Shown piece by piece: positions 56,164 to 64,000 of a stretch of DNA of 64,000 nt; the first letter of the stretch is position 1; each line of letters begins with the position of its first letter. The stretch is taken from positions 16,745,001 to 16,809,000 of the forward strand of contig OZ005620.1 of assembly GCA_963930655.1 (NCBI GenBank), written 5' to 3'. The notes below the pieces were generated by a model. It was given only the letters and a program-made list of their open reading frames with translations. It was not told where the DNA came from and did no database searches. The position numbers were made by a program, and so were the translations under genes. The stretch is from Myrica gale. Its lineage: Eukaryota > Streptophyta > Magnoliopsida > Fagales > Myricaceae.

Positions 56164-57449
56164 TGTGGGATACGGTTTAGACCCTAAACTTACCTAGAGG
56201 GGGGGTGAATAGTAAGTTAAATATTTCAGCACAACCTATTTCACTCTAATGCGGAAAACCTTATAAAAATCTTAGCACAAAGAATATATTGAATCTGTCC
56301 AAATCTGGAAAATATTATACAGTCCTATTAATGACAGAAATTCAATATATTTAGTTAATTTAAACACGTCTAAGATTACTTAGACAATATCACAAACACT
56401 TGGAGTGCAGAAAATCTTTGATCTAATCTTTTAAACCAAAAAACACAACCAACCTACCAAGATTCGAATTTATATTATGCTAATCAATTAACAAACAAAT
56501 ATAAAAGGAATTTAAACGAAAACAATCACACAAACACAAGAGATTGTTTACGAAGTGAAAAACCCTTTGAAATAACTTCTTCAAAAGGGAAAAATCACTT
56601 CGGGCTCACCGCCGGTTAACCAATCCACTAAATGAGAGATACACTTACAGTCGGTGACTTTGTTTACCACAAAACCTTTGTTACTTAACAAATCCCGAAA
56701 GAAGCAATTCGAACGACATGCTCGAACCCGTACCAAGCGGTAGAATACAAAACCTTTGAATCTCTCTCTCACTTCCATAAATCTTGATCAAAGCAAACTT
56801 ACTTCAAGACGATTAGAACTCCAATCTACAGACACCGGAACTCCGATGTTTACCCACTGCCACAATGAGATTTTCTTGGTGGTGATTGATTTCTTCAACA
56901 GCACATAATGAAGGACAACCAAAATCTTGGCTCTTCAAGTCTTCAAGAACAACCTCCTCTCGAATCTTCACCAATCTCTCTCTAGATGCCTTCGAACTAT
57001 TTCAGATGTATTTCTTTTCTATTTTCGTCGAAGTCTTTATGTCCAGCGTGCAAAAAATCCTTTTTAAATGGCTGGGTAATCACACGCGATAAGTCACTTA
57101 TTATTTCTCCGCGTTTGTGCTTGAGCCTCAAGCTAGCTCCAAATTATAACGTGAATTCTTCAAGCTCGCCTCAAGCTAGTCCAACCAGCATTTAACCACT
57201 TTAACAACTTTATAACTTCTAGATTTTTTGACAAACGAACTCTTTCATCTGTTAACCACTTTAACAACTTTTAGATTTCTTCACAAACGAATTCTTTCAT
57301 CCGTTAACCACTTTAACAACTTTCAGATTTCTTCACAACTGAATCCTTTCAACTGAAACACAATTTCTTGATCAACCACATCCAAGACACGGTTCTTTAT
57401 AACATACATTTCACGGAATAAAGCCAACATCTAACTTTAGGAACTAATA
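56164..57449 (-). repeat. 5' LTR of the gag-only element
   Basis: 1286 bp. It differs from the left LTR by scattered substitutions and a 25-30 bp insertion near 57390-57420 (ATAACATACATTTCACGGAA). Confidence 0.85.
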
Positions 57450-59142
57450 AAACCATTTACCATCTGTTTTCATTCTAATTGTTTTCACTAGCTAATATCT
57501 TACAACTAGATAATTAGAGAAATTTGTGTCAGTTATAAAGAATTGTCTCTTGTACGAAACTGAGATGATTTAGATGTAGGATTGTGAGTTTGGATAGTCT
57601 TTCGATTATTTAGACTACTTCATATATATCTTTTGTTTAATGGATTTTTTCAAACAATCCTCCCACTGGAAGTAAGCTTTATAGCCGAATTAATTAAGTA
57701 GGAGCTGTGCATTGATCTGTTTGGTATTGAAAAACAAGATTCTACTTGTAAAAACATGTTTACATGTAAAATAAGTACGCATGGATACATGTTCATAATC
57801 TGCTACTTTTTCCAATATAGATGATTGTTGTTCTATCTAGAATCGAATTACTTCTGAGAGGATTTTTTTTATTTTTTAATCTACCAAACCCTGCAACAGA
57901 GTCCTTAATTTCTGTAGTTGGTATTTTGTATTTTAATCATGTAATATCTCGATCGAATATATATTATCCACCCTAGTCCTTATCTTTATTGACAAAGATT
58001 GGGCTTTGCTGTACTTGAATTCCTTCCTATAATTCTGTGATCTCTATAGATAAGTATGGTGGTTTTCAATCCTTTTGAGATTGGTATAACTGTCAAATTA
58101 CTCTAGTTTCAACCTATCCCCATTTCACAGTTAATTGATAATTCAAGCTTTTCAACGGAGCATAATGCTTCTGATCATCTTTTAAGTGGCGGAATTTGTG
58201 TCTCTGTATCCAACAGGACTTCACAATACTTATACAAGCTGCCCTAGAACAGCTTTAGGTAACTTTGAGTAAAGCAAGAAAATAGATGGGAATCAGACTA
58301 CGTAGCAGTTAACCATTAGGTAAAGTGGAACTTGTATTAAAACACAAGTGGGAGGAGGTACTGTTGACCCCTGCTCTGTCTTTCTCTGTGATAGTTTTCT
58401 TTTGGCGGAGTGTCGATAATAGCTAGACTGCTAGAATTAGGGTTATCTGGATGCTAATCACGCTTTCAAAAAGAAATCATTAGGGTCATGAAGCCAATCG
58501 AAAAGTAGACGTAGATAGTGCATGAAGCCAATCGAAATGACGTGGAGTACGTACGGCACTGTTCCTTCTCATTATTGATTTGAAGTCTGTAGCACTAGCA
58601 GCTCCCACAGGCCATTGATGATAATAGCGTTTGTGCTTGCTGTCTTGTGATTGCACAAGGCCAGACTCATGCTCGGAAGAATAACTTTATTTATGGCCAC
58701 TGAAATTAGTTCTTCTTTTCTTCCAACAGGCCTCAGAATAAGGAGGCACTTACCTCTAGAATTCACTAAAATAAGCCGTTCATGTACTGTAGATATCCAC
58801 ATCTAGAAAATACTGAAAAACAAGATCAGTTGTCTTTGCACTTATTATTCTTGTGGACAGTTTGCCAATTTATTTGGCAGCCAAACATGAAGAGGCTGAT
58901 GAAGTCGTCCTTAATTATGATTTAATTCCAGAGTAATTCCCATGTCACACGTGCTTATGTAGATAAGGAAAAAGAAAAAGAAAAGAAAGGCTTCAAGCCT
59001 TCCACAACCTAATACAACTGTAAGTTTCTATAGCTTGGTCTCATATTTGGCAATTATTTGCATCTTTACGATCCCCAAAAACACAATCAATCAATATAGC
59101 TTATAAAGCGCTCTACGCCATGGCCACTCATAGTATAAGTAC
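57450..59142. other. Intergenic, no gene recognised
   Basis: Only chance frames were seen, for example 58572-58802 on the minus strand. No repeat ends were found. Confidence 0.55.
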
Positions 59143-59151
59143 TGACAAGCT

Positions 59152-59360
59152 GGAAACGGATTGCGCCTCCGAAGGCAAAATTCGGTTTGAATGACCAAAT
59201 AGATGGCTGGAAAACGGTGTGGAGCTCGAAGGAGTGTGGGTCCCGGGCCCCAAGCAGCCACACTGCCTGAGCTCCACACCGTTGGATGGCTGGAAGTTCA
59301 ACTTCCAACCATCCATTCGGTCATTCAGACCGGATTTCCTTCGGAGGCAATCCGTCCCCC
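59152..59360. mobile_element. Hairpin MITE with 9-bp target duplication (Mutator-like)
   Basis: TGACAAGCT occurs at 59143-59151 and 59361-59369. The ends are inverted copies: GGAAACGGATTGCGCCTCCG on the left against the inverse of CGGAGGCAATCCGTCCCCC on the right. The two arms share inverted GACGGATTG, CCTCCGAAGG, TGAATGACC, GATGG.TGGAA and GGTGTGGAGCTC, so about 209 bp can fold into one long hairpin. No coding capacity. Frames across it (for example 59203-59448) are by-products. Confidence 0.85.
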
Positions 59361-59369
59361 TGACAAGCT

Positions 59370-60640
59370 AGCTAAGATGACTAGTAATGGGGTACGTTTG
59401 GTGCCATCAATAAGAAATGACGCGGGTGCAGTCAGCATATTCACATAGCTCCAATAAGAAAATCATTGGCCCTAAAAAAGATCAAAGGAAATCATTTGGA
59501 GAGAGGAATATCTTGTTATATATGCTTTTCAAGTGTGATTGGTAGCTAAATAGCACTCAAGAGGATGGCAGGTCGCAGTTGAAAACTTTTGCTTTTGATA
59601 TTCTGAAGTGGGGCATCCAAATTTCCTTTGACCTCATTCCTCACCTCTCAGTAAGTGCTGCTACAGTATTTCTGTTTATGCGAAGGAACCTTCATAAGGC
59701 AATGTCATAGGTGAAAAGTTAAAGTTCTAGCTAGTTTTTATGTATATCAAAAGAGACAATTTACTAACAGAAAGGTGAATAATAGTAAACAGAGAAAGTC
59801 ACCTCCAGAAGAATAAAATGCCCTTTCTGAGGGGAGGAATCAATTACGATGAGCATGATCATAATCTTAATCATAAAGTTGCTGTTGGACTTTCCTTAGA
59901 GTGGCTAGCTTGTTTCTGGAATTCTGTAGGTTTTAGGCCAAACCCATTATGGCTTCCAGCCCTCACCATTGTTGTCGCTCTTAATAAAGGCACCCCGGAT
60001 CGGATCACATGACTCGCGGACGGTAGAATACAATATTTGTCAATGATATCATGAAGAATGCTGGCTAGAGAATGATTGTATGACTTCATTACCTACTTAT
60101 TATCTACAAGCTGAAAAAGCCTATATTCAAGGTGGAATGGATAAAGGTGAAACAAAAGCTGACAGCAATCTTTGAAATCACATCTTTTCGTCATAACCAA
60201 TCACTACAATGATTCGGATGATCAAAAATAAAGGGACTAGCTACTACGGGTTAGGAATATAAAAATATCGTTTCTGTTTTTAGTGGTCCAAACTTTTGTT
60301 GCACCATTTGAGAAGCTAGAATGTGAGGCTGAAGTGGCTATACGCCTATACTTTCTGAAATCACCAACCCTAACATTGTTCCAATAAATTACACCAATTC
60401 ACACAGATAGTTTCCAATTTTAGGCAAAACATTGTGTCTCCCAGATCCAACGCAGACTTCAATTTGTCGAAACCTAAATCTTAGAGCTTCCATATATTAC
60501 TTAATTCGAGTTCTTCGTCGTTTCTTTGATTTCTGCTTGTTTCTATACATCTCTTCTTTCTTTTGGGAATATAATCTTCGTTACTGCGTAATTAATATTA
60601 GAGGGTCTACCATCTTCTAAGAAGAACCACGCAGTACATA
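59370..60640. other. Intergenic, no gene recognised
   Basis: A 64-codon frame at 59818-60012 on the plus strand starts with an ATG but has no recognisable domain. Nothing else stands out. Confidence 0.5.
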
Positions 60641-60650
60641 CCCAGTACTG

Positions 60651-60860
60651 GAAGGCACCGGTTATTGTGTGAGTGTTTGAATGGACGGGTGAGATTAGAA
60701 GTTGAGAAATCTAATAGCTGAAAAAATGTCACGTCATTTGATGAAACCAGGTCGGTTTCATGGGTCGGGTTTATTAAATGACGTGATATTTTTTCAGTCA
60801 TTAAATTTCTCAACTTCTAATCTCACCCGTCTACTCACACACTCACACAATAACTTTTGT
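60651..60860. mobile_element. Hairpin MITE, 210 bp, flanked by CAGTACTG
   Basis: CAGTACTG occurs at 60643-60650 and 60861-60868 as target duplication. Left arm 60661-60755: GTTATTGTGTGAGTG, ACGGGTGAGATTAGAAGTTG, AGAAAT, TGTCACGTCATTTGATGAAA. Right arm 60765-60854 is its inverse with few changes. The two arms of about 90 bp leave only a short loop, so a transcript would form a near-perfect hairpin. Confidence 0.85.
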
Positions 60861-60936
60861 CAGTACTGAAATTCGGTGATCTTTTCTAATTTTGCTTTTT
60901 TTTTTTCTTTTAATTGCTGCATAGGAAAATCAATAT

Positions 60937-61455
60937 TTAACATAAGGCAAGCCTGCATGTGTGTGGGTGTTTCGTGTTTTGTGTCATCGCTATCAATAAT
61001 AGCCAGCAGTTTCCCTTTACAAAGTTTAAGGCCACCAATATGTCAAAAGCACCAAACTGTTTTGGCAAGTTTGAGAACGCTGTCAAATCTCTCTCGTACC
61101 CCAAGAAATTCGCCAGCTCGTCCGGCGAGAATATGATCGGAACGTTACGGACAGTGACCTCCATACTAGGCTCCTCGAGGTCCCTCGCCCGTAATATAGA
61201 GCAATAAAACTTCCGCACCATATTTTTCGACGCAGAGCCGGTCCTGTGGATCAGTGGAAGCTAACCTAACCCCTCCACCGCTTCCGGAAGCGTCCGACCC
61301 TCAAATGTGAGGTCGTTAAAGTCGGCCAATTTGATATCCCGCTCGACAACAATCGAGTGAGATATAATGATAGCTGTATGCTGCTCCACTGTCAAAGCTT
61401 GAGTGGAAGATTGCTCCTCATCAGCCTGGCCGCTGGTACGTGGACGCTTACTCAT
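60937..61455 (-). pseudogene. Putative plant transposon protein (Transposase_32-like) fragment
   Basis: The minus-strand frame from 61455 reads MSKRPRTSGQADEEQSSTQA, then a linker ending in LPEAVEGLG and a stop. The next frame (61221-60937) has NMVRKFYCSILRARDLEEPS, VTVRNVPIIFSPDELANFLG. The pattern V+.FY.......... V+G..I.FS...I...LG is that of the putative plant transposon protein domain found in many plant elements. A frameshift joins the two halves. It lies next to the GTCCGGAC-rich element end at 61480-63230 and may belong to it. Confidence 0.5.
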
Positions 61456-61479
61456 TTTTTACTGAATCTGCACAAAATA

Positions 61480-63230
61480 ACGTTCACACGGTTAGCACAA
61501 CGTCCAAACGCCAAATACACCGTCCGAACTTAAATTAATACGTCCGGATGTGTAATATAAGCGTTCGGACAATGACAAAACGTCAACGTATCGGTTTTGG
61601 ATACCCGTCCCAACCCTAAGAAGATAAAAAAAATTATTTAAATTTAACATCAAAGGGTCCGGACTGCATTGAAAGACAGTCCGGACATCCCAACCCTAAG
61701 ACGATTAAAAAACTATTTCACAATTTAACATTAAAGCGTCCGAACTTCCCTGAAAGAGAGTCCGGACATAATCAAAACGATAATGTATACCACTGAAATA
61801 TTACGACAAGAGTCCGAACGACCAAACCAAAAGTCCGGACGCCCAGATAATCAGTCCGAACGCTGTGTGAACGATGACCGAGTTAACTCAGCCATGGCAG
61901 CGTCCCTCCACCACCCCACTCGCCCAAAAATTACACCAAAACACAAGCTAATATACTTAAAATAAACCTAACACTTAATATTATAAATGTCTACATAAAA
62001 ATCAATCAAAAAACACAATCTACTATATAAAAAATAGCATTGAAATTCTATACGTAAAACTATATAAAAAACAAGTTTTCACAACTAAAATATTGTTAAA
62101 AATAAGAAAAACGTACCTAGATGTGATTAGATACACGAGAGATTGATATTACGTCGAGATTTGTGAAGAAAAAACTTGAGTTTTGAGAGTTTCTTTGAAG
62201 GAAAACAAACGGTGTTCGTGAAAATGACGAACTGTTCGTCTTTTTCAAAATACGTCGATCTCGTTTGGACTCTATTATAGACGTTCGGACGGACCCTTGC
62301 ACACGTGGCCCAATCATCGTATTCCATATTAACTCCAAAATTTAAACCGTTTAAACCTTTCGGCAAAATTAAAACGTCCGGACGTGTTATTAATGCGTTC
62401 GCACGTCTAATTCGTACGTTGCAATGAATTGACGCGACGTGGAAGCGCACGTTTGGCTGAATATATGGCGAATACCGTCTGGACTTCTGATACATGTGCG
62501 GACGGAGACAACCGTTTTCAACTTTCGCATAACGAAGACACGTGTACGCCATGCGACGGTTTAGTGAACGTCCAGACCGTCGCACACACGTCCCAACGGG
62601 TACCTCATTTGCTTTCAGATGCAATGCATGAGTCAGGGCGCGCATGTAGAAATGGTTCTAGAACTTATACGGTCCGCACGCTATTTATTTGTCGGGACTG
62701 CACAATTCGCGGAAGATGCATTTATAATTGTGCGGACCTTTTTTTGTGCCGTCCGGACTTGGGTATTTTTTCCGTGGGAACGGGGTTTATAACGTCCGGA
62801 CTGAATTGAGTATTCATGACGATTTTTAATTTGTCACTCTAGCCTGACGATTACTATTCGTTAGGTAATGTCAGTTCGGAAGGTATATAAACAGAGTCCG
62901 GACGGTATTGTAAAAATTGTGACGATTCTAATGATCACGCAGTTACGACGATGTGGAATTTGTCACCCTGCATCAAGTCTGAACGGGTATCTTGAGAGTC
63001 CGGACGTTACTTTTTTGTGACGATTTTTTTCTTCACTCATTCGCGACACGTGTATGTCGTCACACCAGCAATACGACCGAACGTGGTTATGACAGGTCAG
63101 GACGGTTTTGGACTTCCTGGATGGTTTTGGGTGACAAAATTAATATTTTGTCATGAAAAATTGACTTTAGGTGACAAAATTTGGTTTGACACCCAAAATT
63201 TTGTCACCTAAACCTATATTTATTGTAGTG
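61480..63230. mobile_element. CACTA-type element end with GTCCGGAC subterminal array
   Basis: The right boundary reads TATATTTATTGTAGTG (ending 63230), the inverse of CACTACAATAAATATA. Before it is an internal inverted pair, TTAGGTGACAAAATTTGG and CAAAATTTTGTCACCTAAA. From 61650 to 63010 the palindrome GTCCGGAC occurs exactly nine times (61657, 61679, 61760, 61833, 62376, 62751, 62794, 62896, 62998), with many one-base variants. Dense short subterminal repeats are typical of CACTA elements. The left terminus was not found. The open frames in this segment (62127-62645, 62429-62809) follow the repeat and are probably not genes. Confidence 0.6.
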
Positions 63231-64000
63231 TAGATATACTTTTGTGGCAGTTATTAACAAAGATCGTGGACTATAAATACTATTTTTTTCCTTAAAACTC
63301 AAAATTTATGACATTCAATATTTTCTTTGAGTTATATTTGTAGCGAAAATAAAAAATATGGATAAATACAAGTGAGTGTTTGAAGAGCTCCATAAAAATA
63401 AAAGTATACCATACATTATATATGAGTTTTATTGAAAATATCTAATTATCACAAGAAAAAATCTAAAAACTTAGAATTTAATTTTAAAAAATATATATTA
63501 CAAATTTTCAAGATTGAAACTAAATCTTAAAATTTAACAAACATATAATTTCAAATATTTATTGGACTTAAATATTATTTTTTTGTAAAAACTATAGATA
63601 TAGGGACTAAAGAGGGGTACTAAAATTTTTGGAGGCCAAATCTTAATTTTTGTAAAAACCGTGTAGATACCACTAAAGGGATAGTGGGGTTTTCTTTTTT
63701 TTTTTTTTTGCTGGCCCCCTCTAGCTCTGGCATTGGTGGTCAGGACCTGTGACCTACGGACGTGTTCTTTTTGAAGTCTCAAATTTGAATTCTCTCATGT
63801 GCAAATAATTATTTGTAATCACTCTCACGATAAAATCAGACTTACCTAACATATGTGGCTTGAAGAGATTGCATCAGTCCTAGATTTACCAACCTATTAT
63901 GTGGGTTTCACTTCAATGGATCTACCGGACTAAGTTTATTATTGTCACCAAAAAAAATTCTTGCAAAATGTATTGAAGGTATGACTAATCAAGCGTGGGA
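63231..64000. other. Intergenic, AT-rich, to the window end
   Basis: Nothing recognised. A poly-T run lies at about 63690-63709. Confidence 0.55.

Larger units (their letters stand above)
52052..57449 (-). mobile_element. Copia-type LTR retrotransposon with gag only (non-autonomous), 5.4 kb
   Basis: Two long direct repeats, 52052-53311 and 56164-57449, run from TGTGGGA.ACGGTTTAGACC to CTAACTTTAGGAACTAA.A. The element reads on the minus strand. Its 5' LTR is the right one, followed by the primer-binding site TGGTATCGGAGCC (about 56160-56148). The polypurine tract (AAAGGGGGAGT) lies against the left LTR at about 53312-53325. The 5-bp flanks GAACC (52047-52051) and AAACC (57450-57454) fit a target duplication with one change. 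The only coding part is gag (55997-54597). No protease, integrase, reverse transcriptase or RNase H was found in 53312-54590. The LTRs are very similar, with small indels, which suggests a fairly recent insertion. Confidence 0.88.

Noticed and set aside
59818..60012. A 64-codon ATG frame
   Set aside because: No domain, no coding-like context and no supporting splice structure; similar frames are common by chance.
60180..60240. CACTACAATG as the left end of the CACTA-like element ending at 63230
   Set aside because: Only the first eight bases fit; the sequence after it does not match the inverse of the right terminus and no subterminal repeats are next to it.
62127..62809. Overlapping frames of 172 and 126 codons on opposite strands
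   Set aside because: They lie in the GTCCGGAC-rich element end and follow the repeat; no domain is recognisable.

Overview
The window is nuclear DNA of a eudicot plant, probably a woody species; the species cannot be fixed from the sequence alone. The evidence is GT-AG introns, plant gene families (XPF/UVH1, a CAT-type amino acid transporter, a TIR-NBS-LRR remnant), AT-rich intergenic DNA and plant transposon classes: CACTA, Mutator-like, hAT-like, LINE, TRIM and a Copia-type gag-only element. Three host genes can be traced exon by exon. They are a membrane-anchored cyclophilin-like protein (25173-28159, + strand, with an in-frame TGA at codon 91), the DNA-repair endonuclease XPF/UVH1 (28687-36758, + strand, 9 exons, 984 codons) and a cationic amino acid transporter (46652-43545, - strand, 5 exons, 577 codons).

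Region 1-25 kb is a transposon-dominated mosaic. A miniature LTR retroelement (27-994, target duplication GCAGG) and a CACTA element (1293-5672) both sit inside a host segment whose second, uninterrupted copy lies at about 8406-8920. A tiny TRIM lies at 9815-10112. A TIR-NBS-LRR pseudogene on the minus strand survives as an LRR piece (17433-17745) and a C-terminal piece (10627-11073). They are separated by a CACTA element (about 14600-17432) that carries fragments of a plasma-membrane H+-ATPase and probably a PPR gene, and by a Mutator-like element with long inverted ends and a FAR1-like remnant (about 11140-13705). Next comes a LINE on the minus strand (about 17745-22975), itself interrupted by a hAT-like element (8-bp duplication ACATCTAC) and a Mutator-like element (10-bp duplication GAGGATCCTC). 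Another inverted-repeat element (23675-24602) carries part of an unrelated coding sequence.

Region 25-37 kb is the gene-rich part. The cyclophilin-like gene and XPF are head to tail, 527 bp apart. XPF intron 7 holds a LINE copy whose reverse-transcriptase half is inverted relative to its 3' half, the arrangement expected from twin priming.

Region 37-64 kb is mostly intergenic: MITE-like inverted repeats, a LINE 3' end, a tRNA-Trp copy with a broken 3' half (41958), the CAT gene, a probable solo LTR (about 49120-50388), a 5.4-kb Copia-type element with gag only (52052-57449), two small hairpin MITEs with clear target duplications (59152-59360 and 60651-60860) and the end of a different CACTA family packed with the palindrome GTCCGGAC (61480-63230).

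I found no new biochemical system. The notable content is nested transposition, host-gene capture by DNA transposons, and a possible nonsense allele in the cyclophilin-like gene. All family names come from reading translations by eye; no database search was run.
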